Position numbers and translations under genes: made by a program
The notes under the pieces: model-generated
What the model was told of the DNA's origin: nothing
Database searches by the model: none
Seen by the model: only the letters and a program-made list of their open reading frames with translations
Shown here: piece by piece, positions 8,947 to 18,060 of the stretch
How the letters are laid out: each line of letters starts with the position of its first letter
Numbering within the stretch: position 1 is the first letter of the stretch
DNA from: Janthinobacterium sp.
GTDB taxonomy: Bacteria > Pseudomonadota > Gammaproteobacteria > Burkholderiales > Burkholderiaceae_D
Direction of reading: 5' to 3'
Assembly (NCBI GenBank): GCA_003133225.1
Contig: PKWL01000013.1
Coordinates: 24,509 to 88,508 of the forward strand
Length of the DNA stretch: 64,000 nucleotides

Positions 8947-9750
8947 ATGCCAGCATGGCTGTTATATACTCTCTTGTCCCCTTTTTTCGTTCTTGCCAGC
9001 ACGGCCGCCTTCTTCTTCACGCTGACGCGGGGGACCTTGATCATGCGCGGCGCCTTCGGTACTTCGCGGCAAGATGCGGCTCACGTCTATTTCATTTACT
9101 CGAACATGCGCTTGATCAAGCTGGTCGATTTTCAACCGATCATTGCCGCAATTTTGCTGTTTCAGTACGATCGACTGGTATCGTCCATCACCGACGGGCT
9201 GCGCCGCACAAACTTGGACGGCAAGAAGGTGCTGATCACCTCCTGCGCCTTTGGCAATGTGATACCGCGCATCGTCGCGGCGGCCGTCGAATCGGGAGCG
9301 CGTCGGGTGCTAATCGCCGACATCATCACCAACGAGCTGATGCACGCGCAGGGCAAATTGAACGAATTCTCTGGAAAAGTGGAATTTCTGGAAGAAGATG
9401 CCAGCGCGATGAAGCAAGAAGATGGCTCGGTTGATGTCAATGTTATTTTTTTCCTGCTGCATGAACTTCCCCATCATCTCAAGGACAAGGCATTACGCGA
9501 GGCGGCGCGGGTGCTGGCACCGGGCGGGAAGCTTTATCTGGCTGAATTTCACCGCCCGGATGCGTGGCTGCTGCGGGCCTTAAGCTGGACTTACTTCAAG
9601 GTTTTTGAACCCTTGGGTCTGGCGCTTTGGAATAGCCACGATCCGCTCAAGCAGATTGATGCGCTGGGGGGATTCACTTGTGAACACCATACGGTTTTTT
9701 TCGGCAATTTCCAGATCATTGTAGCGACCAAAAATCTAACCGCTTGTTGA
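8947..9750 (+). CDS. rquA: Rhodoquinone biosynthesis protein RquA (SAM-dependent methyltransferase family)
   Basis: A 267-residue membrane-associated protein that I assign to RquA, the enzyme that converts ubiquinone to rhodoquinone. The N-terminus has a hydrophobic segment (about residues 3-25). The class I methyltransferase motif I is altered to VLITSCAFGN, where normal methyltransferases have VLDxGxGxG; loss of this canonical motif is a known RquA trait. RquA-like landmarks are FFLLHELPHHLKDKALREA, ARVLAPGGKLYLAEFHRP, FEPLGLALW and HTVFFGNFQ. It follows frdABCD on the same strand, and rhodoquinol is the low-potential donor used by fumarate reductase in organisms with rquA, so context and sequence agree. 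The ribosome binding site is weak. A generic methyltransferase is the alternative. Confidence 0.82.
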   Translation: MPAWLLYTLLSPFFVLASTAAFFFTLTRGTLIMRGAFGTSRQDAAHVYFIYSNMRLIKLVDFQPIIAAILLFQYDRLVSSITDGLRRTNLDGKKVLITSCAFGNVIPRIVAAAVESGARRVLIADIITNELMHAQGKLNEFSGKVEFLEEDASAMKQEDGSVDVNVIFFLLHELPHHLKDKALREAARVLAPGGKLYLAEFHRPDAWLLRALSWTYFKVFEPLGLALWNSHDPLKQIDALGGFTCEHHTVFFGNFQIIVATKNLTAC

Positions 9751-9941
9751 GTCCTGCGCCTTGGGGCGCGGGACATGGCTGATTTTTCCGGCCGCATCGT
9801 GTTGCGGCCGCGATCTGGCCGCCGCTGTCACTTTAGCCGATATCCGGTTAACAGTAGAGGCAGCGAGGCTGACGCTTCCGGCGCGAGCGAGTGTTCCAAC
9901 GCCCCCATTTTCCCGGCGCGGCTGCCGTTTGGAGCTTCCCG

Positions 9942-12900
9942 TTAAGAAAAATCACGACTGCGTGTATCCAACTCGCCCAAAAGATGGGATAGGTCGACCA
10001 GGCGCTTCGCGACAAGATGGCGCACCTGACTTTGGCATTGCCACACGCCATAAACACCGAGTAGAGACGCCCCCATCACTTCCTTGCGTTGCTGCTCGAC
10101 TAAGCTAGGCCATACGATGACATTGACGTTCCCGGTTTCATCTTCAAGCGTCACAAATACGACACCGTTGGCTGTTGCTGGGCGTTGGCGCACGGTGACA
10201 ATTCCACAACCGCGGGCGAGCTGTCCGTCGCTAAACGAATTGAGGTCGCGCGCCGGGATAAAGCGCATCTTGCTCAGCCTGTCTCGCAGCAATGACAGAG
10301 GATGCCGACCCAGCGTGAGACCAAGGTGTCGATAGTCTGCCAAGATATTTTCTGCTTCCGATGGCCCCGCGAGCTGGAGCGCGTCTTCGACGATGGTAGC
10401 GAAGCGGAGAAGGCCCTTGTCGGGTACGCTTCCGACCGCTTGCCACATTGCCTGCCGGCGATTGCCTGCCAATGATTCAAGTGCATTTGCGCTTGCCAAA
10501 ATGTTCAGCTGCCCACCCGTTAACTGGGCGCGTCCCGCCAAATCGTTGAGATCAGAGAATGCTTGAATCGAGCGCGCTTCCTCGATTCTCCACGCCGCCT
10601 CCTGCTCCATTCCGCGAACGTTATTTAGGCCTAGTCGAACGGCCGATTGCCGGCCTTCGATCGGTTCCAATTTCGCTTGCCATGCGCTGACACTGACATC
10701 GACGGGCCGCACTTCGATACCATGCCGCCGTGCGTCTTGAACTAGCGATGAAGGCGAATAAAACCCCATAGGCTGAGAATTTAGCAGCGCTGCCAAGAAC
10801 GCGGCGGGTTCGTGGCATTTAAGCCAACTGGACGCGTACGCAAGCAGTGCGAAACTTGCCGCATGCGATTCGGGAAATCCATATTCGGCGAAGCCACGGA
10901 TCTGGCCGATGATGGAAGTAGCAAATTCGTCGGTATAGCCACGTTCGGCCATTCCTCTCATCAGTTTTTCTTCGAACTGCTCCAAGCCGCCTTTGCGTTT
11001 CCAAGCCGCCATCGCGCGCCGCAGCTGGTCGGCTTCGCCGGCAGAGAATCCAGCGGCAACCATCGCAATTTGCATCACCTGTTCCTGGAAAATTGGGATG
11101 CCGAGCGTACGAGAGAGTACGGCTTCCATTTCTGGGCTGGGGTAGGTGATAGGGTCAATTCCTTCCCGACGTCTCAAAAACGGATGAATCATGCCGCCCT
11201 GAATCGGGCCGGGCCGAATAATGGCAACTTCAATTACGAGGTCGTAAAACACACGTGGCCGCAGCCGCGGCAGCATCGACATCTGGGCGCGGCTCTCAAT
11301 TTGAAAGACGCCTATGGTATCGGCTTGGCAAATCATTTCATACGTCGCGGCGTCTTCGGCTGGAATGTCGCGCAACTCAAATCGTTCGCCACGCTGTTCC
11401 GAAACAAGGTCTAGGGCCCGGCGAATACAGCTCAGCATGCCGAGTGCCAGGATGTCTATTTTGAGCAGGCCAACCGCATCAATGTCATCCTTGTCCCATT
11501 GTATGATTGACCTTTCGGCCATGCTCGCATTCTCGATGGGCACCAGGCGCGAGAGCTTCGAATGTGAGATGACAAAGCCCCCCGGGTGTTGTGACATATG
11601 CCGAGGGAAGCGCATCATTTGCTCAGCTAACTGGGCCCATTTTTTCGCGATGGGCGAGTCGGGGTCAAACCCACAGGCTTGCAGCCGTTGTTGCAGGTCC
11701 GCCTTCCCACCCCAGCTGTGACTGGCCTTGGCCACCTGGTTGACGATAGACAGGTCGACGCCGAGCGCAGTGCCGACGTCACGCAACACGCTGCGGGGGC
11801 GATAACTGATGACGACGGCAGTTAGCGCGGCGCGCATGCGTCCATATTTTCTGTAAATATATTGGATGACTTCTTCCCGCCGCTGATGTTCAAAATCGAC
11901 ATCGATATCCGGTGGTTCATTGCGCTCTTTTGAGATGAAGCGCTCAAATAAAAGCGTGCCGCGGGCCGGGTCCACTTCAGTGATGCCCAGGCAAAAACAA
12001 ACCGCGCTATTTGCAGCAGAGCCCCGTCCTTGGCAAAGGATATGCTGGGACCGCGCAAACCGCACGATGTCATATACGGTCAGGAAATAGCTCTCGTACA
12101 CCATTTCAGCAATGAGTCCCAATTCGCGCTCTAACAGCGCCTGCACCAGGTCAGGGATGCCCCCCGGATACCGCCAATGGGCGCCGATGTAGCTCTCGGA
12201 GCGCAGGTAGCTGCTGGCCGTTTCGCCTTTTGGAACAAGCTCCTGAGGATATTCGTAGCGAAGCTCATCGAGCGAAAACCGGCATAGGTCAGCAACGCGC
12301 ACCGACTCGTCTAGAGCCTGTCTCGTGTACAGGTTTCCGAGCCTCACTCGCGAGCGCAAATGCTGCTCTGCGTTCGGCGCGAGTCGATATCCACATTGGG
12401 CGACAGGGATACCATGGCGTATGGCGGTCATCGTGTCTTGTAGCGGCTTGAAGGAGCGGACATGCATGCATACGTCACCCGCGGCGACGATGGGCAAACC
12501 AAATTTTTCGGAAACTAGCGTCACAAGCGCCTTATGTTTTTCATCCCTCGCACGATAATGGAGCGTCATGGCGATGCGCGCGCGTCCAGGTGCCCATTGC
12601 AGTAGCCAAGCCGCCTGTTTTTCCAGCTCGTCATGCGTGGCGCCGTATTTCGGAGCGAGAATGAGTTGGCAGTTCGGCATCCCGCGCAGATGCGACAAAT
12701 CGCCAGTGGGGTTGGCGATATCGCGCGGCCGGACGAGATAGGAGCCTTTTTCTGCGCGCGTACGCGCGAGCGTGATGAGCTCGCTCAAATTTCCATATCC
12801 GTTCTTGTTCATGGCGAGAATGAGCAGCGTAAACGCGGGACTTCCATTTTCTGGCGTCAGCAACATCTGACTGCCTATGATCAGCTTCATACCCACGCTT

Positions 12901-13088
12901 TTTGCAGCCACGTGAGCTTTAACGACCCCAGCTAGCGTGCACTCGTCGGTGATGGCTAAGGCGTGATAGCCGAGCGTTAGAGCGCGCTGAACAATCTGCT
13001 CAGGCGATGAGGCTCCACGCAAAAAAGTGAAGTGCGTAAGGCACTGAAGCTCGGCGTAGGCCGGTAGGATGGAAGGTATTGTTGGCAT
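9942..13088 (-). CDS. dnaE2: Error-prone DNA polymerase DnaE2 (ImuC)
   Basis: A 1048-residue C-family DNA polymerase that carries out SOS-induced translesion synthesis with ImuA and ImuB. The N-terminal PHP domain begins with ELQCLTHFTFLRGASSPEQIV. The palm contains CQGRGSAANSAVCFCLGIT (about residues 352-370) and the catalytic PDIDVDFEHQRREEV (about 393-407). The tail has HPGGFVISH and GFAEYGFPESHAASFALLAY, a C-terminal OB-fold region (VRQRPATANGVVFVTLED), and ends SRDFS as is usual for DnaE2 (SRDF-). It lacks the extended tail of replicative DnaE. It lies 5 nt behind imuB in an SOS-controlled operon. Confidence 0.96.
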   Translation of the reverse strand: MPTIPSILPAYAELQCLTHFTFLRGASSPEQIVQRALTLGYHALAITDECTLAGVVKAHVAAKSVGMKLIIGSQMLLTPENGSPAFTLLILAMNKNGYGNLSELITLARTRAEKGSYLVRPRDIANPTGDLSHLRGMPNCQLILAPKYGATHDELEKQAAWLLQWAPGRARIAMTLHYRARDEKHKALVTLVSEKFGLPIVAAGDVCMHVRSFKPLQDTMTAIRHGIPVAQCGYRLAPNAEQHLRSRVRLGNLYTRQALDESVRVADLCRFSLDELRYEYPQELVPKGETASSYLRSESYIGAHWRYPGGIPDLVQALLERELGLIAEMVYESYFLTVYDIVRFARSQHILCQGRGSAANSAVCFCLGITEVDPARGTLLFERFISKERNEPPDIDVDFEHQRREEVIQYIYRKYGRMRAALTAVVISYRPRSVLRDVGTALGVDLSIVNQVAKASHSWGGKADLQQRLQACGFDPDSPIAKKWAQLAEQMMRFPRHMSQHPGGFVISHSKLSRLVPIENASMAERSIIQWDKDDIDAVGLLKIDILALGMLSCIRRALDLVSEQRGERFELRDIPAEDAATYEMICQADTIGVFQIESRAQMSMLPRLRPRVFYDLVIEVAIIRPGPIQGGMIHPFLRRREGIDPITYPSPEMEAVLSRTLGIPIFQEQVMQIAMVAAGFSAGEADQLRRAMAAWKRKGGLEQFEEKLMRGMAERGYTDEFATSIIGQIRGFAEYGFPESHAASFALLAYASSWLKCHEPAAFLAALLNSQPMGFYSPSSLVQDARRHGIEVRPVDVSVSAWQAKLEPIEGRQSAVRLGLNNVRGMEQEAAWRIEEARSIQAFSDLNDLAGRAQLTGGQLNILASANALESLAGNRRQAMWQAVGSVPDKGLLRFATIVEDALQLAGPSEAENILADYRHLGLTLGRHPLSLLRDRLSKMRFIPARDLNSFSDGQLARGCGIVTVRQRPATANGVVFVTLEDETGNVNVIVWPSLVEQQRKEVMGASLLGVYGVWQCQSQVRHLVAKRLVDLSHLLGELDTRSRDFS

Positions 13089-13093
13089 GATTT

Positions 13094-14566
13094 TTACGCA
13101 TACAAACCGTGCAGAAACCAGCGGGCTTCTTGAGTTCGTTCAAGATAAATCCAGTAACAGCTGGCGTCGGATCCTTGAGCTACGAAATAATCCCGCGCCG
13201 CCGTTTGGTCATTCCACCATCCAGCTTCGATCCGTTCGGGGCCGGCAATCATTTTCAACGGCGAACCGTAAAATGGCCGGTCGTCTCGCATCAGCAGTGC
13301 AATCGGTTTCGGAAGGATCCAAAATGGACGTTCCAGAGTCTCTCCCTCGGCGCTTTTCTTGGCTGGTTTATCAGCCGCCGGCACCCAGGCATTGCACACT
13401 TCAGGCCGATGGTCGGGAGAGGCGGCTGGCGTGAGAACATTCTCTGCCCCAAGCCTGGCCGTCAGAAGCTCCAACAAGCGGTAAAAATCGGCCGGCGAAC
13501 CGCCGGGCTCCGGAAATAATGACTCGGTGGGGGGCCGCATCGGCACCAGCTGCCGGGCATCAAGCCGTATGCCAATGACGGGCGCGATCAGTTCTACTTT
13601 GCTCAGCCGCTCCTGGAGCAAGCGAATCAGATGCGTCTCTTTCCAAGCCGGTTCAGCTAACGCAATCTCGAGTGTTGTCGGGGGTATTGCCGAGCGCCCA
13701 CGCTCATGCTCCAGTGACAGTGTAAATACCGTCACTGCCAGCTGCTGCGATACGAGCCAGCCGATCATCTGTAAAATCAGCCGTGTCGCTCCAAACATCA
13801 AGGTTTCGGCATGCTCAATCCGGTCGAAGGTTTCGATGCTCGCCGAGAACGTCGAGGGTACCTTTATCCATTCAATCAGCTCGGACAGGTTGCCATAGGC
13901 GCGGTCCAGATCTTCCAATAGCTGCTTACTGGTGCGACGCATGAGTCCTGCTCGAGGAAGCCGGCGTATTGCGCCAAAATTCTTAGCTCCTATGCCGTTT
14001 AGCCACTCATGATGGGGCAGAGTCGTTGGCAAAAGGTGGCAAGGCAAACCGTCAAGCCGGCGCGTGAGCGTGTCCATTTTAAGTACGCGGCGGCGCAGCG
14101 GCAGTTCTTTATTGCGGGAACTCCGCGCCAATATCCATGCCCCCTTTGCCGTTGGCGCGGCACCCAATTCGGCCGTAAATCCGAGCGCCGCAATACTGGC
14201 AGCGACGCGTCGGCAAATTGCCAATGGCCCTTCGAACAATTGCAGGCTTGCACTTACGTCCATCAGAATGCTGAAGTCATCGGAAAAGGCCACTTCGGGT
14301 GTGTATTGCAACAACGCCATCGCGATGGCAGCCAGCGCCAACTGCTCTTTTTTTGGGTTCCGCTCCAGCATCTCAGTAGCCGGCGAAATTGCGGACACGC
14401 CGCCCGCACGCATGCCGGACCTGACTCCACTAAATGATGCCTCGCGAGATGCAACGAGCACCTGATCGAGATGCATAACCGCGTAGCAAGCGCCAGGTTC
14501 AGACCAAGAGGGACGTAGTGTCTCGAGCGGTAACAAAGGCAGGTGTATGCTCAACAACAGTTGCAT
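13094..14566 (-). CDS. imuB: ImuB, inactive Y-family polymerase of the mutasome
   Basis: A 490-residue Y-family-like protein that bridges ImuA, DnaE2 and the beta clamp. The start at 14566 gives MQLLLSIHLPLLPLETLRPSW, matching family N-termini; the frame is open 17 codons further upstream but without support. The palm region FSDDFSILMDVSASLQLF lacks the usual full set of catalytic acidic residues, as expected for ImuB, which is not itself an active polymerase. The C-terminal part (RPFWILPKPIALL, GPERIEAGWW, ARDYFVAQ, YWIYLERTQEARWFLHGLYA) is characteristic. It overlaps imuA by 68 nt and precedes dnaE2 by 5 nt. Confidence 0.93.
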   Translation of the reverse strand: MQLLLSIHLPLLPLETLRPSWSEPGACYAVMHLDQVLVASREASFSGVRSGMRAGGVSAISPATEMLERNPKKEQLALAAIAMALLQYTPEVAFSDDFSILMDVSASLQLFEGPLAICRRVAASIAALGFTAELGAAPTAKGAWILARSSRNKELPLRRRVLKMDTLTRRLDGLPCHLLPTTLPHHEWLNGIGAKNFGAIRRLPRAGLMRRTSKQLLEDLDRAYGNLSELIEWIKVPSTFSASIETFDRIEHAETLMFGATRLILQMIGWLVSQQLAVTVFTLSLEHERGRSAIPPTTLEIALAEPAWKETHLIRLLQERLSKVELIAPVIGIRLDARQLVPMRPPTESLFPEPGGSPADFYRLLELLTARLGAENVLTPAASPDHRPEVCNAWVPAADKPAKKSAEGETLERPFWILPKPIALLMRDDRPFYGSPLKMIAGPERIEAGWWNDQTAARDYFVAQGSDASCYWIYLERTQEARWFLHGLYA

Positions 14567-15239
14567 TTTTTTGGTCCAATAAGTGTCGCCCGGCAGGCAT
14601 GTCAGCGAGCGGCACAAAAAGTGGGGTATCGGAACGCGGGCCGCGGCGCTTAATTATTTCGACAGAGACGCCCCCTAGTGCTGGCCGCAGCGCCAACCGG
14701 AGCGGTGCCGGGGACGAATCGCTGGCACAAGCTAGTGGCCGCATGAGCCAGAACCATGTATCTGTCGTTTGAGCAGCCAGATTTAGTCGCCGCAACGACT
14801 CTGCGCGCATATTGGATTGCCACAAGATGATAACGCCGCAGCTGCCATTCTTGAGTATCTGCTCGGTTGCCCATAGCGCGTCACCGGTATTTTTCGTTCG
14901 TATCCATAACAGCTGGCTAGTATCGATCCCCCATGTTTGGCAAGCCATCGCATGGGGGATATAGGGCGGCTGCACGAGCGTGATTCTCTGATTTTGTGAC
15001 AGCTTAGTTAGTACTGGCTTGAGCAGTTGCATCTCGCCTATGCCGCCTTGCTGTAAAAGGAGCTCAACGAGTGTTGACCTCGGCCACCCCTTATTTGGCA
15101 GTTCACCATTTAGCGCGCAGTGCCCGGTCGAGCAAGTTGTTGCTTGGGACACAGCCAGCTCGCTGGCGCGCCAAACCTCCGGAAACGGCAGCAGGAGCGA
15201 GCGAGCAGAATCGTTTAATGTGGGGGGTGGTGCCAACAT
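14499..15239 (-). CDS. imuA: ImuA, translesion synthesis accessory protein
   Basis: A 246-residue RecA/SulA-related accessory factor of the ImuABC mutasome. The start at 15239 (MLAPPPTLNDSARSLLLPF) has GGAAG upstream and leads into family landmarks FPEVWRASELA, TGHCALNGELPNKGWPRSTLVELL and GVIILWQSNMRAESLRRLNLAAQ. An in-frame extension to 15389 would run through the LexA box and promoter and is rejected. First gene of imuA-imuB-dnaE2; the LexA operator is 42 bp upstream. Confidence 0.9.
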   Translation of the reverse strand: MLAPPPTLNDSARSLLLPFPEVWRASELAVSQATTCSTGHCALNGELPNKGWPRSTLVELLLQQGGIGEMQLLKPVLTKLSQNQRITLVQPPYIPHAMACQTWGIDTSQLLWIRTKNTGDALWATEQILKNGSCGVIILWQSNMRAESLRRLNLAAQTTDTWFWLMRPLACASDSSPAPLRLALRPALGGVSVEIIKRRGPRSDTPLFVPLADMPAGRHLLDQKNATVVEHTPAFVTARDTTSLLV

Positions 15240-15280
15240 GGTTTCTTCCACGATTATGGGTGGCAGGCGGAGTGAAATAC

Positions 15281-15300
15281 TACTGTATAAAAAAACAGTA
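15281..15300. promoter_or_regulatory. LexA (SOS) box upstream of imuA
   Basis: TACTGTATAAAAAAACAGTA is a perfect match to the LexA consensus CTGT-N8-ACAG with the flanking TA..TA also conserved. It lies 42 bp before the imuA start codon and probably overlaps the promoter. It directly supports DNA-damage control of imuA-imuB-dnaE2. Confidence 0.93.
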
Positions 15301-15744
15301 TATGCATGAAGGAGGAAGTCGTCAAGAATCAATCTGCCCGCAACCGGACATGCTTGGAAGTGCGGCGTCACCCGGTCGTCTTCAGGCATTGGTGTCGCGT
15401 GCCAGCACTTTGCTGGTCAGACTTTGCCATGGTCGGGCTGGGCGCCGCGGGGCCACTGCCACGCCGTGGCACCGCGCATGCCTGCCTCGGGCAGCCTGCC
15501 GGAGGCCAACGCCAAAGGCGCTTTGACAACGCCCGCCCCGCGCCCAATGCGCGCGATGTTTTTCCCGGGGCACATCTTGACTCGAAATACGCGCTCTACG
15601 CCCCTACCTGTGGCACCGCCCGCTCGCCGGCCGGTAACGCGGACAAATTAGCCGCACTGTTTGAGTAATGTCAAAGCCCAGTCTATGGTGAGGTGATATT
15701 GTTTTGGCCTATAGTTTGTTGTAAGACAGGAGGGAAGAGACAGG
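15301..15744. other. Intergenic region without a supported gene
   Basis: About 440 bp between the imuA promoter and the zinc-ribbon gene. Plus-strand open frames of up to 151 codons here have shifting, proline/arginine-rich compositions typical of non-coding GC-rich DNA and no ribosome binding sites. The promoter of the next gene must lie near its 3' end. Confidence 0.5.
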
Positions 15745-15993
15745 ATGGAAAGCAAAATAAAACAGAAATGCCCGCATTGCCGACAGAACAGTGGTGTGGA
15801 TATCATCTATGGCAGCATCGATACCTTAAGCGAAGTCCTTTGCAATGCCGTTAAAGACGGCGATATTGTGCTAGGAGGCACTAATTGTCAGTGGGATTGG
15901 GAAGAAGAGTTACTCAATACCAAGTGCCTTCGTTGTCAGCACAAGTGGCATGAGTGGCATAAAACGCTAAGAAATGACTTAATGATCCAGTGA
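15745..15993 (+). CDS. Small zinc-ribbon-like protein
   Basis: An 82-residue hypothetical protein with two CxxC knuckles, CPHCRQ (about residues 9-14) and CLRCQHKWHEW (about 61-71), which should bind one zinc ion. The middle is acidic and Trp-containing (CQWDWEEELL). A strong AGGAGG Shine-Dalgarno about 10 nt before the ATG supports translation. AT content is somewhat higher than in the neighbours. It is a single gene with no obvious partner. Function is unknown; small zinc ribbons often bind nucleic acid or protein, but nothing here specifies which. Confidence 0.75.
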   Translation: MESKIKQKCPHCRQNSGVDIIYGSIDTLSEVLCNAVKDGDIVLGGTNCQWDWEEELLNTKCLRCQHKWHEWHKTLRNDLMIQ

Positions 15994-16117
15994 GCCAGCA
16001 GGAGTACGGCGCCAGCCAACGCTTGTCCTTGTGAGGATGTCCACAATTATTCGTCGATCCGGTCATCAAATATTTCAAATTCGCGCAACACCAATGCTCT
16101 CCATGGTCGGTTAATCT

Positions 16118-16774
16118 ATGAGTGTGAAAATTTATCTTGATACCGTCATTCCGTTGCTGCACAAGACCACTTTTGGCGTCTTGGCGACGCAATCGACGCA
16201 GTTGGCAGGATACCCATTTGCATCGATTTTGCCATTTGTGCCCGATGAGCGGCATCGCCCAGTATTTCTCATTAGCGCTCTGGGCGAGCATACAAAAAAT
16301 CTCTTGGCGGACCATCGTGCCAGTTTTCTTGTCTCCAGTCCGGACGGGAAAAATGCCTTGACGGGGTCGCGTCTGACATTTGTAGGCGACGTGACGCCCG
16401 TTGACGCCTCACCGAATTTGGTGGCGCGTTACCTTCGCTATCAGCCGGATGCGAAGCAATACCTTGAACTGGGTGACTTTGCATTTTTCCGCCTCACTCC
16501 ACGGCGCGCCCGATACGTTGCTGGTTTTGGTGAAATGGGCTGGATGGAAGAGCGCGACTGGGAAAATGGAGTCGTGCTGCCACTGGCCGACGAGGCGAAG
16601 TTTTACCGGGAGCTTGTGGATGTTTTACCCATGGGCATTCGATTGCTCGGCCTTGACTGCTACGGGGTCGACATCGAGCGCCAGGGCAAGCGCGAACGAC
16701 AGCAATTTCCGAATGTTCTGGTGACGGCGGAAAATGTTGGTGAAGTGATAAAACGCTTTCTGGTCGCCTTATGA
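16118..16774 (+). CDS. HugZ-like pyridoxamine 5'-phosphate oxidase family protein
   Basis: A 218-residue protein with an FMN-binding split-barrel fold of the HugZ/pyridoxamine-oxidase-like family, several members of which bind or degrade haem. Landmarks are FGVLATQSTQLAGYPFASILPFV, FLISALGEHTKNLLADHRASFLV, ALTGSRLTFVGDVTPVD, YLRYQPDAKQYLELGDFAFFRL and YVAGFGEMGWM. The C-terminal third (VDVLPMGIRLLGLDCYGVDIE) corresponds to the DUF2470-like haem-related domain. The ribosome binding site is weak. No haem-uptake genes are adjacent, so a role in haem metabolism rests on family alone. Confidence 0.8.
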   Translation: MSVKIYLDTVIPLLHKTTFGVLATQSTQLAGYPFASILPFVPDERHRPVFLISALGEHTKNLLADHRASFLVSSPDGKNALTGSRLTFVGDVTPVDASPNLVARYLRYQPDAKQYLELGDFAFFRLTPRRARYVAGFGEMGWMEERDWENGVVLPLADEAKFYRELVDVLPMGIRLLGLDCYGVDIERQGKRERQQFPNVLVTAENVGEVIKRFLVAL

Positions 16775-16964
16775 CGGCCGATGTGACTTGCCTCTGACAT
16801 GGTCGCTTCCGCCGCAGCAGCACCGCGTGCTGCAAGGAGCTGGTAAATCGAGTAGCCGGAGGCAACCAAAACATTGTCACATCGAATGGCTGCGCTCCGC
16901 CAGGCTATGCCCACGCAATGCATGCAACTTCATCAAGGCCCGGCACGGCTACACGGGGGGGCAA

Positions 16965-17510
16965 CTAGTTTTTATCGCAGTTTCCTGGCCCGGAAATAAA
17001 CATGTTGAAGGACGTAGCATGTTTCCAGGCGAATTTTCTGAATAAAGAAGTGACATCTCTTTCGTGCGGCTCCGCTGTGTCTGAGTCCGAAACCCCGACA
17101 TCATCGGCGTGTTTCCAAGGTGTCAGAGGCTTTCCGCTGGCATCAACTAGCTGGATATCCAAGTAGGCCGCGTTATTACTACTGGGAGCGCACTCCTTAT
17201 CCGTCGCATACGCACTAAAGCTCAGCGTTGCGGTACAGTCTTCAAGATCCAAGGTGGCGTTGTCGACCTTTGTCACCGGGTTGCCTTGCCATAAGCCACC
17301 TTCCACTGATTCGGTGTTCGCTCGCAGTTGTACTTCTGCGTCTGATTTTGCCAGGCGATTCGATTCCGAGCATGATTGGGCGATAGCGGAACTTGCAAAA
17401 ACGGCCATAGCGACGAGCGCACTTAAAGTACCTAAAGTACCTAAAGTACGTAACGTACTGAGAACTGGAGCGACTTGCAGTACGATTTCGCTGTGGGTCG
17501 ATTGTTTCAT
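16965..17510 (-). CDS. Secreted hypothetical protein with repeat-containing signal peptide
   Basis: A 181-residue protein with a perfect AAGGAGG Shine-Dalgarno before the ATG. The N-terminus is a long signal peptide whose hydrophobic core contains STLRTLGTLGTLSALVAMAV and ends AIAQ (cleavage near residue 45). The core is encoded by tandem 9-bp units, so unit gain or loss would lengthen or shorten it in frame. The mature part has three or four Cys (SCSES, EDCTATL, DKECAPS, PGNCDKN) that could form disulfides. I do not recognise a family. Single gene. Confidence 0.75.
   Translation of the reverse strand: MKQSTHSEIVLQVAPVLSTLRTLGTLGTLSALVAMAVFASSAIAQSCSESNRLAKSDAEVQLRANTESVEGGLWQGNPVTKVDNATLDLEDCTATLSFSAYATDKECAPSSNNAAYLDIQLVDASGKPLTPWKHADDVGVSDSDTAEPHERDVTSLFRKFAWKHATSFNMFISGPGNCDKN
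17424..17459. repeat. Tandem 9-bp repeat inside a signal-peptide coding region
   Basis: Three near-perfect copies of TAAAGTACC (17424-17432, 17433-17441, 17442-17450, the last ending in G) and a partial fourth. On the minus strand they encode the RTLGTLGTL part of the signal peptide of the gene at 16965-17510. The unit is a multiple of three, so slippage would not break the frame. Confidence 0.85.
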
Positions 17511-18060
17511 GATGGCCTCCTTTTAGTTGACGTTGGTTTTTGAAATTTTCCAGCACGCGCTGGTTCGACATGCACCCTCGGGTACGGATTCTTGAAGCAT
17601 AGTGTGGTGCCAAATGCTATCTCTGCGGGACATCAACGTATTAGCTTGCTAACATGGAAATAATACGATGCCGGTTTACCGTTGGCGAAGGCCTAACAAT
17701 TAGGGACGGTTTTTAAACGACCGGGCGTCGATAAATGGGTCGCTTTGCGCCCTAGTGCTGCTCATAATGGGTGCCCATGCGGCAACGTTGGCTGCCAGAA
17801 ACCGGGGCAAAGTGCTGGCCGTCGTGAACCGAGACCGCCCCTGCTGCGACGCTTAACAGGGGTGTTTGGGGGGCTCGCCTGGTGAGTGCGAGCCGATGTC
17901 CTCGCGCACCGGCCGCACCTTCGAACGGGTCGATTCGTGACTGGCACGTCAAGGTGTTGCAGGCAATCCAAGAGCTTGGAATGGGGGGGAGCGGTACAGG
18001 ACGTATTCCTTCGGCAATGCTGGCCGTCAATTCGGCGCTTCAGGCCAACTTTTTGCGTAA
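17511..18060. other. Intergenic region without a supported gene
   Basis: About 550 bp between two minus-strand genes. Open frames on both strands have no ribosome binding site and no recognisable product. It should contain the promoter of the secreted-protein gene; I see no strong -35/-10 pair or terminator. Confidence 0.5.

Noticed and set aside
9789..9810. Hairpin CGGCCGCA/TGCGGCCG behind rquA as a terminator
   Set aside because: No T-run follows on either strand in the correct orientation, so termination is not supported.
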